From Paludibacteraceae bacterium (lineage in GTDB: Bacteria > Bacteroidota > Bacteroidia > Bacteroidales > Paludibacteraceae): a DNA stretch of 64,000 nt. Location: contig JAFWOU010000018.1 of the NCBI GenBank assembly GCA_017509715.1, forward strand, positions 1-64,000. Direction: 5' to 3'. How positions within the stretch are numbered: position 1 is the first letter of the stretch; each line of letters begins with the position of its first letter. The notes beneath the pieces are model-generated. The model was not told the origin of the DNA, did no database searches, and was given only the letters and a program-made list of their open reading frames with translations. This document shows, one piece after another, positions 1 through 8,509 of the stretch. A program made the position numbers and the translations under genes.

Positions 1-2
1 AA

Positions 3-55
3 ATCCGCCACCGGTTTAGAACCGGAGCAGGATAAGCCTGCGGAGGATGGCGGAT
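3..55 (+). other. Three-way-junction hairpin element before the first gene
   Basis: The bases fold as a compact junction. An outer 7-bp stem joins positions 3-9 (ATCCGCC) to 49-55 (GGCGGAT). It encloses CCGGTT/AACCGG (11-16 with 20-25) and GCAGG/CCTGC (27-31 with 37-41). A GGAGG lies at 42-46. It could be the leader of the following gene or the 3' end of something outside the window. No RNA family was recognised. Confidence 0.4.
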
Positions 56-79
56 ACAAACAAAAAACAAACCGAAACT

Positions 80-451
80 ATGGCAAATGTAATTTTCAGT
101 GCCGGTATCGATAGCGTATCCGGCGCACTTTCGAAGCCGAGTAAGAGCGGTCAGCACTCTTGCAACAAGATGCTGTTGGCAACCCACCGTACGGCACCTA
201 CGGAGAACAACCATTGTAACCGTCTGTATCTGCGCAAGAAGGTAGAGCGCAGTACCAAGCCTTCGGCCTATGAGCTGCAGCTCCGCTCGCGCTTCGGACA
301 GGCAGCCACCGCCGCTCAGGCTCGTATGAAGAACCTCTCCACCTTGGAGGCCGACCGCGCTGCCTTCAACGAGCAGAAGGATCTGGCCGGAGGCAAGAAG
401 ACCTTCTACTCCTACATCTTCGGCCTGGAGTACGACAAATTGCGCTCGTAA
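80..451 (+). CDS. Hypothetical basic protein, Bacteroidetes type
   Basis: This is a 123-residue protein of unknown function. I start it at the ATG at 80. The frame is open from an ATG at 47, but that one lies inside the upstream hairpin element. The N-terminal third is rich in Ser, Lys and His (SGALSKPSKSGQ). The middle carries LYLRKKVERSTKPSAYEL, followed by a probable helix with many Ala, Gln and Arg residues, and the end is aromatic (TFYSYIFGLEY). There is no signal peptide or membrane segment. The style resembles small conserved proteins of Bacteroidetes prophages, but that is an impression rather than an identification. No other phage gene is next to it. Confidence 0.6.
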   Translation: MANVIFSAGIDSVSGALSKPSKSGQHSCNKMLLATHRTAPTENNHCNRLYLRKKVERSTKPSAYELQLRSRFGQAATAAQARMKNLSTLEADRAAFNEQKDLAGGKKTFYSYIFGLEYDKLRS

Positions 452-596
452 CGGCTGGCAGGCCGGCGTTAGAAGGTTAAGAAGGCCTACGGCGTTACGA
501 AGGTCTGCGACGTTAACGTACGGAGTACCTTTATAACCCGATAACGTGGCAAAGCCACCTTCTTAACTCTTTAACACAAAAAAAATCGCACATAAA

Positions 597-628
597 TTTG
601 CACATGTGCGATTTTTTTTGTACCTTTG
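597..628 (+). promoter_or_regulatory. Promoter TTTG-N20-TACCTTTG
   Basis: TTTG at 597-600 continues as TTGCACATGTGC. The -7 box TACCTTTG is at 621-628. The -33 box lies in the loop of the 586-619 hairpin, so terminator and promoter overlap. A start near 634 would run antisense through the minus-strand sRNA and could reach the nucleotidase gene at 848. Confidence 0.75.
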
Positions 629-645
629 CAGCGTGAAAAATGGGT

Positions 646-717
646 AAAAAAAAAGAAGGTTGTCTCACGACAACCCAACCTTTTTACTTAACCTTAAATC
701 TAATACCATGAAAAACA
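646..717 (-). ncRNA. Candidate ~72-nt intergenic sRNA
   Basis: A minus-strand promoter at 723-754 predicts a start near 717. Reading leftward, the transcript ends in the hairpin GGTTGTC-GTGA-GACAACC (675 down to 658). The loop is a GNRA tetraloop and the hairpin is followed by TTCTTTTTTTTT, a textbook intrinsic terminator. No credible coding frame lies in it. The opposite strand can also fold, because two copies of CAACC (671-675 and 676-680) compete for the same GGTTG, so the terminator may work both ways. I have a vague memory of similar short RNAs elsewhere in Bacteroidetes but cannot name a family. Confidence 0.6.
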
Positions 718-722
718 CGGTG

Positions 723-754
723 CAAAAGTACTGCTATTTTTTGATATGTGCAAA
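723..754 (-). promoter_or_regulatory. Minus-strand promoter of the candidate sRNA
   Basis: On the minus strand, TTTG (754-751) is followed after exactly 20 bp by TACTTTTG (730-723). The extended box reads TTGCACATATCA. Confidence 0.75.
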
Positions 755-847
755 TAAAAATGCAAAAAAATGTGTTTTATAACATATTTTTCTTGATTTT
801 TAACTAAAAATACATGTTTTTTAACATATTATTCGACAAATAAAACA

Positions 848-2428
848 ATGAAAACGAAAAATTTGCTACTCCGAGGAATGTGCCTGATTTTGGGGCTGGG
901 CATGGTAATGGGCACGATGGCCTGCCGCAAGCAGGACAAACCGATCGTGATCCTGCATGATAATGACTCGCACTGCGAGGTGCGCGGCTTTGCCAAGTTG
1001 GCCCAACTGCGTCATGATATGCAGGCGGCCGATACCGCCTACGTGGGTGTGGTCAGTTCGGGCGACCTGATGCAGGGTGGCCTGGAGGGTACGCTCTCCC
1101 AGGGTCAGCAGGTGGTGGACATCATGCGCGAGGTGGGCTACGATGCCCTGGTGCCCGGCAACCATGAGTTTGACTACGGTACGCCCCGCATGCTGGAGCT
1201 GATGGCGCAGTTGGGTCGGGAGCGCGTGACCTGCGTGAACCTAAGCGACCGGGATGGCAAGTTCTTCTTCCCCGACTACGTGATGGTTCGCTACGGCCGG
1301 ACCAAAGTGGCGTACGTTGGCGTACTGACGCCCACGACGATGCGCGACGAGAAAGCGGCCTTCATCACCAACGAGGGCGACACGCTCTACCGCCTGCAGA
1401 CCGATGAGGAGGTGGTAAGACTGACGCAGGAGCAGATCAATCGTGCGCGTCGCGCGGGTGCGCGTTACGTTATATTACTCACGCACATGGGCGAGACCGA
1501 CGTGCCCCTGACCTCGGTGGGACTGATTGAGCGCACCTACGGCGCAGACGCCGTGCTGGACGGTCATACCCACTCGAAGATCGCAGAGCGGATGGTCCGT
1601 AACCTGCATGGCCAGGAGGTGCCCCTCACCCAGACCGGCACCAAGTTTGCGTATATCGGCAAGGTATATATCGGCACGGACGGCCGCGTACGCACCAGCC
1701 TGATAGATGCCGCTACGGTACGGGGCGAGGACCCGCGCGTGATGGCCGTGATCGACAGCGTGGAGCAGGTGAACGCACCCATCAAGAACCGCCCGGTAGG
1801 CGAGACGGAAGTGCGCCTGACCATCCTGGGTGAGGACGGCGACCGACTGGTGCGCAAGGGCGAGACCAACGGTGCTAACCTGGCAGCCGATGCCGCCCGC
1901 TGGGCATGCGAATCGCAGATGGCGATGGTGAACGGCGGCGGTATACGTGGCGACTACAAGCCCGGCAAGATCACCTTCGGCGACGTGATCAACGTACAAC
2001 CTTTCAGCAACGACTACCACGTGATCGAACTCACCGGTGCCCAACTGGAGAAAGTAGTGGCCTTCGGATGCAGTGCGCTCAAGACCGAGGACAAACAGAA
2101 GGGCCAGAAGGGCGAGCTGGGTGACTTTGTGCAGCCGTCCGGCTTTAGGTATACGTTCAGCGTACCCGAGGATCGGGTAGTGAGCCTGGAGGTGCTGGAC
2201 CCGGAGACCGGCGAGTACGTACCCGTACAGCCCGACAAGACCTACACCATGGCCGTCTCGCAGTACAGCCTGGGCAGCTATGACGACGTACTGAAATACT
2301 GCCACGTGCTGCGCTACAACGTATGCGTCGACAATATGGCGACCGTACGTTATATCCAGGAGAAGCTGAACGGCCACGTAGGACAAGAGTACGCACAGCC
2401 GCAAGGCAGAGTCGTTATTATTAAGTGA
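848..2428 (+). CDS. 5'-nucleotidase / UshA-like metallophosphatase, lipoprotein
   Basis: This 526-residue protein is a bifunctional UshA-type enzyme that hydrolyses nucleotides or UDP-sugars outside the cytoplasm. The N-terminus is a lipoprotein signal ending in GTMAC (Cys 26). The metallophosphatase domain shows HDNDSH (about residue 37), SSGDLMQGG, GNHEFDYG, LTHMGE and DGHTH, the usual dinuclear-metal ligands. The C-terminal substrate domain carries NGGGIRGDY near residue 362 and NVQPFSND. The length is normal for a full two-domain enzyme. It is the first gene after the opposed promoters and is followed closely by a CotH-like gene. I cannot tell UDP-sugar from nucleotide preference by eye. 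Confidence 0.9.
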   Translation: MKTKNLLLRGMCLILGLGMVMGTMACRKQDKPIVILHDNDSHCEVRGFAKLAQLRHDMQAADTAYVGVVSSGDLMQGGLEGTLSQGQQVVDIMREVGYDALVPGNHEFDYGTPRMLELMAQLGRERVTCVNLSDRDGKFFFPDYVMVRYGRTKVAYVGVLTPTTMRDEKAAFITNEGDTLYRLQTDEEVVRLTQEQINRARRAGARYVILLTHMGETDVPLTSVGLIERTYGADAVLDGHTHSKIAERMVRNLHGQEVPLTQTGTKFAYIGKVYIGTDGRVRTSLIDAATVRGEDPRVMAVIDSVEQVNAPIKNRPVGETEVRLTILGEDGDRLVRKGETNGANLAADAARWACESQMAMVNGGGIRGDYKPGKITFGDVINVQPFSNDYHVIELTGAQLEKVVAFGCSALKTEDKQKGQKGELGDFVQPSGFRYTFSVPEDRVVSLEVLDPETGEYVPVQPDKTYTMAVSQYSLGSYDDVLKYCHVLRYNVCVDNMATVRYIQEKLNGHVGQEYAQPQGRVVIIK

Positions 2429-2473
2429 CCAAGTGACTAAGGACCAAGGACTAAGGACTAAGGACCAAGGTTT
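2427..2473. repeat. Microrepeat, word AAGGACY (period 7)
   Basis: The array is made of AAGGACT and AAGGACC words directly after the nucleotidase stop codon. A related GACCAAC word appears inside two genes near 58.6 and 63.0 kb. Confidence 0.8.
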
Positions 2474-2501
2474 AATGGCTAATAAGTAAAAACGCAAAAA
2501 G

Positions 2502-4256
2502 ATGAAGCATAATTTTATCGTTCTGCTGTCGGCGTTGCTGATGGCGAGTTCGGCTGGAGCATTGACCATCCCGCAGGGAACGTTGTATTTCGACAATAGC
2601 AAGACCCGGTACAGCACGGTGCGCTTTGTATACGGCACCAATCAGCGCCCCGAGACCCATGCGCTGGCCATGACGCAGGACGGCAACAAATGGCGCGTCG
2701 ATATCCCGGCTACGGTCAGCAATATGTACCGCTTCACCTTCGTAGGCGGGGCGATACCCGAGGGCGTGTATGCCCAGGACTTCAACACCTTCAAGGACAG
2801 CATCAGTCTTCAGCTTGGTCTGCTGCGCACCGCTACCAGCGAGTCGCAGATGGCGGCGGGCGATATATTCGTTCCCGAGACAGGCGACAACTGGGCGCAA
2901 GGCTACTGGACCTCGCTCGCCAACTGGCAGACCTCAGGCAACGCCACGGCTACGCTGAGCGGCACGCTGCCCGTAGTCTATATCAATACAGAGAACGGTG
3001 CACCCATCGTAGACAAGGATACCTATCTGACAGGCAGTATGTATATCGACCCGCTGCAGACGGGTTATGCCGCCCTGGGTTCGGCCGAGCAACCGCTCAC
3101 CGGACAGTTCAAGGGTCGCGGCAACTGGACCTGGAACGGCTTTGACAAGAAGCCCTACCGCATCAAGTTGGACACGAAGCAGAAAGTGCTGGGCATGCCG
3201 AGCAACAAACACTGGTGCCTGATGGCCCATGCGGATGATAACATGGGTTATCTAAAGAACGCTGTCGGCTTCATGCTGAGCGAACAGCTGGGCATGCGCT
3301 GGACGCCAAAGTACGTACCCGTAGAACTGATGCTCAACGGCGAGTATATGGGCCTCTATTTCCTCACGGAACAGGTACGCATCGGCAAGAACCGCGTCAA
3401 TATCACCGAGCAGGATGACCAGGCTGTGGATTCCGTTACGGGCGGATGGCTCGTAGAGATCGACAACTACAGGGAAGAGGGTAACGTGGAATTTGACGAG
3501 GGCAACGGCCAGCATATGATGGTGACGATGAAGAGCCCGGAGGTGCTCTCGGCCCAGCAACGCCAGTATATCGAGCAGCAACTCAATGGCCTCAACACCG
3601 CTATCTACGGCAACTCGGCCGAGCAGCTATGGGGCATGCTGGATCTGGACGAGGCGGTACGCTTCTACCTGGTGCAAGAACTGCTGGAGGACTGCGAGAG
3701 TTACCACGGCAGTTGCTACCTCTACAAAGACCGCGACCGCGTCGGCCGAACGGAGCGCTGGCTATTCGGACCGGTATGGGATTTCGGCAATGCCTACAAC
3801 CGCAATCAGGCCTCCTGGATCTACGACAACCCCATCTTTGCGCAGTACTGGATAGGACGCCTGGCCCAATGGCCGGAATTTCAAGCGAAGATACGTGAGT
3901 TCTGGTACGTATACTATCATTCGCTAAAGGATGACACCTATAGCCAAATTGCTGATTTTGTGAATACTATATCCGTTGCGGCACAACATGACGCGGCCCG
4001 CTGGCGCGGTACGCAGAATTACCAGGACAATAGCCGCATGAACGACCGAAAAAACGACTTCACCGGCCGTCTCTCGAGTCGTATTCAGTGGCTCTACAGC
4101 CAGTGGGGCGAGGGTACGGAGCCACCGATCGATCCCGAGGCTATCGAGCAAACAAAGAGCAGCACCGAATGCGGCACTGCTCGTAAACTGCTGCTGCCCG
4201 ACGGACGTATCGTCATTGAGCGAAACGGCAGAACTTACGACCTGATAGGTCGATAG
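2502..4256 (+). CDS. CotH-family protein with secretion signal
   Basis: The 584-residue protein has a signal peptide ending near ASSAGA. Next comes a beta-rich domain of about 75 residues resembling a CBM26-like starch-binding fold. The CotH region starts near residue 195 (GRGNWTW, KKPYRIKLD) and contains KNAVGFMLSEQLGMRW, NGEYMGLYFLTEQV and GPVWDFGNAYNRN. CotH proteins are atypical protein kinases in some bacteria, and in Bacteroidetes they are commonly secreted with carbohydrate-active proteins. The C-terminus (LPDGRIVIERNGRTYDLIGR) looks like the short terminal tail common in Bacteroidales secreted proteins. Kinase activity is inferred from the family only. Confidence 0.82.
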   Translation: MKHNFIVLLSALLMASSAGALTIPQGTLYFDNSKTRYSTVRFVYGTNQRPETHALAMTQDGNKWRVDIPATVSNMYRFTFVGGAIPEGVYAQDFNTFKDSISLQLGLLRTATSESQMAAGDIFVPETGDNWAQGYWTSLANWQTSGNATATLSGTLPVVYINTENGAPIVDKDTYLTGSMYIDPLQTGYAALGSAEQPLTGQFKGRGNWTWNGFDKKPYRIKLDTKQKVLGMPSNKHWCLMAHADDNMGYLKNAVGFMLSEQLGMRWTPKYVPVELMLNGEYMGLYFLTEQVRIGKNRVNITEQDDQAVDSVTGGWLVEIDNYREEGNVEFDEGNGQHMMVTMKSPEVLSAQQRQYIEQQLNGLNTAIYGNSAEQLWGMLDLDEAVRFYLVQELLEDCESYHGSCYLYKDRDRVGRTERWLFGPVWDFGNAYNRNQASWIYDNPIFAQYWIGRLAQWPEFQAKIREFWYVYYHSLKDDTYSQIADFVNTISVAAQHDAARWRGTQNYQDNSRMNDRKNDFTGRLSSRIQWLYSQWGEGTEPPIDPEAIEQTKSSTECGTARKLLLPDGRIVIERNGRTYDLIGR

Positions 4257-4362
4257 CCGTCAGCCATCAGCCGTCAGCCATCAGCCAGGTCAGACCTGCG
4301 TCAGGTGCTTCCGAGCACTCCGATAAAGAGCCGAATGCTGATAGCTGAATGCTGAAAGCCTT
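4257..4362. repeat. Microrepeats CAGCCRT and GCTGAAT between convergent genes
   Basis: Two word families lie back to back. Alternating GTCAGCC and ATCAGCC run from 4257 to 4295. GCTGAAT, GCTGATA and GCTGAAA run from 4336 to 4362. The second array meets the end of the minus-strand SIMPL gene. Confidence 0.85.
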
Positions 4363-5050
4363 AATCCAACTTATAATCCACGGTCGTAACCACGCGTACG
4401 TGTTTCAACCAGGGCTGGTAGTCATCGCTCTCGATGGAGAACTGGCCCTGGCTGGCGCGTACGATGCTACCCAGGTCACACTCGGCGTCGTTAGCAAACT
4501 TCTGGGCTACGGCGCGGGCGTTCTTCGTAGCCTCCTCGATCATCTCGGGCTTGAGTTCGCTTAGGCCGTTGTACTGGTACTCCATCTGCCACTCCGAGGT
4601 GTTGACGATGATGCCGCGGTTCAGCAGTTCGCTGGCGCAACCGCTGTTGCGAACCACGAGTTGTACGCTGTCGGTGCTGACGATGACGGAGGCATGGAGC
4701 GTGTACTTGTACTCGGGACGATGGTCGTAGTTGTAGCTCGACCAGTTGTCATCCACCGATACATTACCCATCTGCAGGTCGCTGTCCCGGAAGCCGCGCG
4801 ACTTGAGCAGGTTGACGATCACCTGGCTCACGCGTTCACGCTCGATGTAGAGCTGCTGCAGGTCGTTGCCCTGGATGGCAAAGGTGAGGGGCCAGATAGC
4901 ATGATCGGCCTCTACGGTACGGGTAGAGAGTCCCTTGACGGTAACAAAACGGTCTTTGTCAGCATTCTTGCTGAGTCCGAGAAAAACAAACAGTCCGGCA
5001 ATCGCGATGCCGACAGCCACACAAGTGGCACTGATAACGGTATTCTTCAT
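4361..5050 (-). CDS. SIMPL (DUF541) domain protein
   Basis: The 229-residue protein has one N-terminal membrane segment (about residues 5-26) followed by an envelope-facing SIMPL domain. Diagnostic features are VTVKGLSTRTVEADHAIWPL near residue 37 and the closing VRVVTTVDYKLD. SIMPL proteins form oligomeric rings in the envelope, and their biochemical role is unsettled. It is transcribed towards the CotH-like gene. Its only recognisable -7 box is described separately. Confidence 0.85.
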   Translation of the reverse strand: MKNTVISATCVAVGIAIAGLFVFLGLSKNADKDRFVTVKGLSTRTVEADHAIWPLTFAIQGNDLQQLYIERERVSQVIVNLLKSRGFRDSDLQMGNVSVDDNWSSYNYDHRPEYKYTLHASVIVSTDSVQLVVRNSGCASELLNRGIIVNTSEWQMEYQYNGLSELKPEMIEEATKNARAVAQKFANDAECDLGSIVRASQGQFSIESDDYQPWLKHVRVVTTVDYKLD

Positions 5051-5078
5051 AATGATGTGTTTTTAGTTAATTTTGCCG

Positions 5079-5086
5079 CAAAATTA
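5079..5086 (-). promoter_or_regulatory. -7 box of the SIMPL gene with its -33 region replaced by repeats
   Basis: TAATTTTG reads on the minus strand from 5086 to 5079, about 30 bp from the start codon. At the position where every other promoter here has TTTG, the strand reads TTTC within a GTCGAAA repeat. The upstream promoter half seems to have been overwritten. Confidence 0.45.
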
Positions 5087-5093
5087 CAAAAAA

Positions 5094-5126
5094 TAGTCGA
5101 AAGTCGAAAGCAAAAAGTCGAAAGCC
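5094..5126. repeat. Microrepeat, word GTCGAAA (period 7)
   Basis: Four degenerate copies of GTCGAAA are present. The same family recurs before serA and, in frame, inside gltX and pheT. Confidence 0.85.
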
Positions 5127-5179
5127 GATGTTTTTTTCGCCGTTTTAGGCATTTTTTTTCAACAAATATGCGCGTGCGC

Positions 5180-5210
5180 TTGTGTATATGGAAAAAAATC
5201 TCTATCTTTG
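5180..5210 (+). promoter_or_regulatory. holA promoter
   Basis: TTG at 5180 continues as TTGTGTATATGG, followed 20 bp later by TATCTTTG at 5203-5210. The predicted start, near 5217, leaves a leader of only about a dozen bases. Confidence 0.75.
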
Positions 5211-5228
5211 CACCGAAATTGCGATACT

Positions 5229-6257
5229 ATGCAGAAATTTGAAGATGTCATGCACGATGTGCGTCAGGGAAGATTGGCGCAGGTGTATATGTTGTGCGGT
5301 GAGGAACCGTACTACATTGACCGCGTGTGTGACTGGCTGGAGGAGCATGTGCTGGACGAGGCGGCCAAGGCCTTTGACCAGACCGTGGTGTACGGCAAGG
5401 ACCTGCCGGGCGCGGACATCTCGACGGCTATCGGTGCGGCACGCGGCTTTGCGATGATGGGCGGCAAGAAGGTGGTGATCGTCAAGGAGGCGCAGCACGT
5501 CAAGAAATGGGAAGCGCTGGGGCAGTATGCCGACAACCCGCAGCCGGATACGGTGCTCGTCATCTGCTACAAATACGGTTCGCCAGACAAGCGTCAGCAG
5601 TGGTGGAAAAAGCTGGAGAAGAGCGGCGCTGTAGTGATGCAGAGCGATAAACTGCGTGACTATCAGGTGGAGCGCTGGATCAGCGACTACCTGAAGACCC
5701 TCGGCGAGGCGCATCCCGAACTGCGCTTTGCGCCCAATATAGCGCGCATCCTGGCCGATAGCTTGGGCACGGACCTGATTGCGATAGTAGGTGCGCTGCA
5801 GAAACTGATTGACGGAAGGCCGGAGGGCGTGAACGTGATAGATGCGGCGCTGGTGGAGCGGAATATCGGTATATCGAAGGACTATAACGTGTTTGAACTG
5901 CAGGAGGCGCTGGTGCGTGGCGACGTGGTGAAAGCCAATCGTATCACCCAGTATTTCGCCTCGAGCAAAGATCATCCGATGATCAAGGAGTTGGGCATAT
6001 TGTACAATTTCTTCCAGACCCTGATGATGTACCACTACCTGCCCGACAAGTCGGACCGTGCAGCCGCTTCGGCGCTGGGCGTGAATCCGTATTTCGTCAA
6101 GGACTATGCGGCTGCAGCACGCCGTTATCCGGCCGGAAAGACTTTTAAGATTATCAGTTATTTCCGCGAAACGGATGCGCGACTGAAAGGTATCAACAAC
6201 CCCTCGGCTACGGATGCCGACCTATGGAAAGAATTGATTTATAAAATAATGCATTAA
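5229..6257 (+). CDS. holA: DNA polymerase III subunit delta
   Basis: HolA opens the sliding clamp within the clamp-loader complex during replication. The 342-residue product begins MQKFEDVMHDVRQGRLAQVY and shows the family's early GEEPYYIDRV motif. Its N-terminal domain belongs to the AAA+ fold without a working Walker motif, as is usual for delta. The frame is open further upstream from a TTG at 5208, but that codon lies inside the -7 promoter box, so the ATG at 5229 is the real start. The PrsW gene follows 6 bp downstream and is probably cotranscribed. Confidence 0.92.
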   Translation: MQKFEDVMHDVRQGRLAQVYMLCGEEPYYIDRVCDWLEEHVLDEAAKAFDQTVVYGKDLPGADISTAIGAARGFAMMGGKKVVIVKEAQHVKKWEALGQYADNPQPDTVLVICYKYGSPDKRQQWWKKLEKSGAVVMQSDKLRDYQVERWISDYLKTLGEAHPELRFAPNIARILADSLGTDLIAIVGALQKLIDGRPEGVNVIDAALVERNIGISKDYNVFELQEALVRGDVVKANRITQYFASSKDHPMIKELGILYNFFQTLMMYHYLPDKSDRAAASALGVNPYFVKDYAAAARRYPAGKTFKIISYFRETDARLKGINNPSATDADLWKELIYKIMH

Positions 6258-6263
6258 AACGTT

Positions 6264-6980
6264 ATGTGGATTGTCATTGCAGTAGCCCTGCTGCCCGTGC
6301 TGGCATTGTTCGGCTATATCTGGATTAAAGACCGTCGTCAACCCGAGCCCATGAAGTGGCTCCTGAAAGCCCTGTTCTACGGCCTGCTATCGGCGGCGCT
6401 GGTGATCGCGTTGGTTGGGCCGCTGCCTGATATCGAGGTGACGGGACCGGTGACAGCCTTCTTGAAGGCTTTCCTCACGGCTGCTATGCCCGAGGAGGCA
6501 GCTAAACTGCTGATGCTGTATATATTGCTCAAGAAGAATCCGTTCTTTGACGAGCAGCTGGACGGCATCGTGTATGCCGCCTGCGTAGCCCTGGGTTTTG
6601 CCGGAACGGAGAATATCCTGTACCTAATGAGTGGAGTGGCTGACGGAACATGGGTGACGATGGGTATCTCGCGTGCCATATTCGCCGTGCCGGGTCATTT
6701 CTTCTTCGGTACGCTGATGGGTTATTTCTTTGCCCGCGCATGGTTTGGCAATCCGCTGCATAAGAAGCGTAATATGTTCCTGGCATGGTTCGTACCGATG
6801 CTGGCGCACGGTATATACGATGGCCTGCTGTTCGCGATGCCGACGATGCCCGAGTGGGTAGCCGGTGTGCTGTTCATCGTATTCATTGCCGGCTTCATTG
6901 CGCTGCGTAAGCAGGGTGTCAAAGCGATCAATACATTGCAAACAGAAGATAAAATTTTAAATACAGAAGATAAAATATGA
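6264..6980 (+). CDS. PrsW-family intramembrane glutamic protease
   Basis: The 238-residue protein has about seven or eight membrane segments. It shows the family's conserved motifs: PEEAAK near residue 76, GFAGTENI near residue 112, PGHFFFGTLMGYFFA and AHGIYDGL. PrsW proteins cut membrane proteins such as anti-sigma factors. The partner here is unknown. The C-terminus (INTLQTEDKILNTEDKI) is encoded by a direct repeat and is probably not part of the fold. The stop overlaps the next start codon (ATGA), indicating translational coupling. Confidence 0.88.
   Translation: MWIVIAVALLPVLALFGYIWIKDRRQPEPMKWLLKALFYGLLSAALVIALVGPLPDIEVTGPVTAFLKAFLTAAMPEEAAKLLMLYILLKKNPFFDEQLDGIVYAACVALGFAGTENILYLMSGVADGTWVTMGISRAIFAVPGHFFFGTLMGYFFARAWFGNPLHKKRNMFLAWFVPMLAHGIYDGLLFAMPTMPEWVAGVLFIVFIAGFIALRKQGVKAINTLQTEDKILNTEDKI
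6940..6976 (+). repeat. Direct repeat encoding the PrsW C-terminus
   Basis: Two copies of ACAGAAGATAAAAT, 22 bp apart, encode QTEDKI and NTEDKI at the protein's end. The second copy runs into the start codon of the following gene. Confidence 0.75.
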
Positions 6981-7237
6981 AAAAGATTGTAATTAGCCTG
7001 ATGATGGCAATGGTAGTAATCGGCATGAGCGGTTGCTGCTGTGGTAACGGAGAGAAGAAATGCGGCGGTTGTGATACCACCGAGGTAAAGACGGAGTGCG
7101 AGCACAAGTGCCAGCACGAAGGTGAGGGCGAGCATAAGTGCTGCAAGCACCAACACGAGGGTGAGCATAAGTGCTGCAAGCATCACCACGAGGGTGAGCA
7201 CCACTGCTGCCAGCACGACACAACGGCACAACAATAA
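6977..7237 (+). CDS. Small Cys/His-rich lipoprotein, probable metal binder
   Basis: The 86-residue protein has a signal peptide ending in GMSGC, giving a lipidated Cys near residue 20. The mature part is almost entirely Cys, His, Glu, Gly and Lys. A repeated unit (EGEHKCCKHQH, EGEHKCCKHHH, EGEHHCC) occupies residues 50-78, preceded by CCCGNGEKKCGGC and ECEHKCQHEGEGEHK. Such density of paired Cys and His implies binding of zinc, copper or another soft metal at the cell surface. It overlaps the PrsW stop and lies 17 bp before metK. I do not recognise a named family. Confidence 0.8.
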   Translation: MKKIVISLMMAMVVIGMSGCCCGNGEKKCGGCDTTEVKTECEHKCQHEGEGEHKCCKHQHEGEHKCCKHHHEGEHHCCQHDTTAQQ

Positions 7238-7253
7238 GGAGATAACAACGTAG

Positions 7254-8507
7254 ATGAATTATTTGTTTACGTCAGAATCGGTGTCAGAAGGACACCCTGA
7301 CAAAGTGAGTGACCAGATATCGGATGCGATTCTGGACAATATTCTTGCGCTGGACGAGAATGCGCACGTGGCCTGCGAGACAATGTGTACGACGGGTCAG
7401 GTGGTGGTAGCGGGTGAGGTCACCTGCGAGCACTACGTAGACGTGCAGCAGATCGCGCGCAACACGATCAGCAAGATCGGTTACACCAAGGCTGAGTATA
7501 AGTTCGAGGCCGAGAGTTGCGGTATCCTGACCGCCCTGCATGCGCAGTCGCCTGACATTAACATGGGCGTAAGCCGTGCTACGGAAGCCGAGCAGGGCGC
7601 CGGCGACCAGGGTATGATGTTCGGTTACGCTACGGACGAGACCGACAACTACATGCCCCTGACGCTCGACCTGGCCCATACGCTGGTCTATACCCTGGCG
7701 CGTATCCGTAAGGAGGGCGAGCAGATGACGTATCTGCGTCCCGACTCGAAGAGCCAGGTGACCATGGAGTATAACGAGCAGAACGAACCCGTTCGCATCG
7801 ATACCATCGTGCTCTCTACGCAGCACGACGAGGGCGTCAGCCCCGAGCAGATCCGTCAGGACGTGATCGATATCCTGCTCCCGCGGGTAGCTACGCGTGA
7901 CTCGCGGTATACGCAGTTGCTGCATGACTTCCTGGCCAATCCGGAGGCCAAGCTGCTGGTGAACCCGACGGGCAACTTCGTAGTAGGCGGTCCCCACGGC
8001 GATACCGGTCTCACGGGTCGTAAGATCATCGTAGATACCTACGGCGGACGCGGTGCCCACGGTGGCGGTGCGTTCTCGGGTAAGGATCCTTCGAAGGTGG
8101 ACCGTTCGGCTGCGTATGCCGCTCGCTGGATCGCCAAGAACCTGGTGGCAGCCGGTGTGGCGCGCGAGGTGCTGGTGCAGGTAAGTTATGCTATCGGCGT
8201 GGCCCGTCCCGTCTCGCTGTACGTACAGACCTACGGTACGGCTAAGGTGGCTATGACCGATGCCGAGATAGCCAAGAAAGTGGACGAACTGTTCGACCTC
8301 TCGCCTGCCGCTATATGCCGTGCGCTGAAACTCAAGCAACCCATATATGAGGAGACGGCGCGTTACGGCCATATGGGACGTACGCCGGAGGTGGTAGAAA
8401 AGCAGTTTCTGGACGAGAACGGCAAACCGTTCACGCGCCGGGTGGAACTCTTCACCTGGGAGAAACTGGATCGGGTAGAGGATGTGAAACGTGCATTCGG
8501 ACTGTAA
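7254..8507 (+). CDS. metK: S-adenosylmethionine synthetase
   Basis: MetK makes S-adenosylmethionine from ATP and methionine in the cytoplasm. The 417 residues start [20 protein letters not shown], the family's N-terminal signature. [12 protein letters not shown] (about residue 115) and [19 protein letters not shown] (about residue 275) are the conserved phosphate- and metal-binding segments. It is slightly longer than the E. coli enzyme. It lies between the Cys-rich lipoprotein gene and lspA in a tightly packed run. I saw no SAM riboswitch upstream. Confidence 0.97.
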   Translation: MNYLFTSESVSEGHPDKVSDQISDAILDNILALDENAHVACETMCTTGQVVVAGEVTCEHYVDVQQIARNTISKIGYTKAEYKFEAESCGILTALHAQSPDINMGVSRATEAEQGAGDQGMMFGYATDETDNYMPLTLDLAHTLVYTLARIRKEGEQMTYLRPDSKSQVTMEYNEQNEPVRIDTIVLSTQHDEGVSPEQIRQDVIDILLPRVATRDSRYTQLLHDFLANPEAKLLVNPTGNFVVGGPHGDTGLTGRKIIVDTYGGRGAHGGGAFSGKDPSKVDRSAAYAARWIAKNLVAAGVAREVLVQVSYAIGVARPVSLYVQTYGTAKVAMTDAEIAKKVDELFDLSPAAICRALKLKQPIYEETARYGHMGRTPEVVEKQFLDENGKPFTRRVELFTWEKLDRVEDVKRAFGL

Positions 8508-8509
8508 GC

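Larger units (their letters stand above)
452..847. other. 396-bp gap with opposed promoters and a candidate sRNA
   Basis: The first 90 bases hold loosely repeated words around GCGTTA and GAAGG. A GTGGC-AAA-GCCAC hairpin follows at 546-558. Positions 586-619 form an AATCGCACAT/ATGTGCGATT hairpin with flanking A and T tracts. Inside and after this lie a plus-strand promoter, a minus-strand candidate sRNA and its promoter, described separately. From 758 to 847 the DNA is AT-rich and I see only the leader of the nucleotidase gene. Confidence 0.6.

Noticed and set aside
708..782. A 24-codon frame starting MKNTVQKYCYF
   Set aside because: It overlaps the minus-strand promoter and sRNA and has no ribosome-binding site.
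5208..5228. Upstream TTG start for holA
   Set aside because: The codon lies inside the -7 promoter box, so it is upstream of the transcript.
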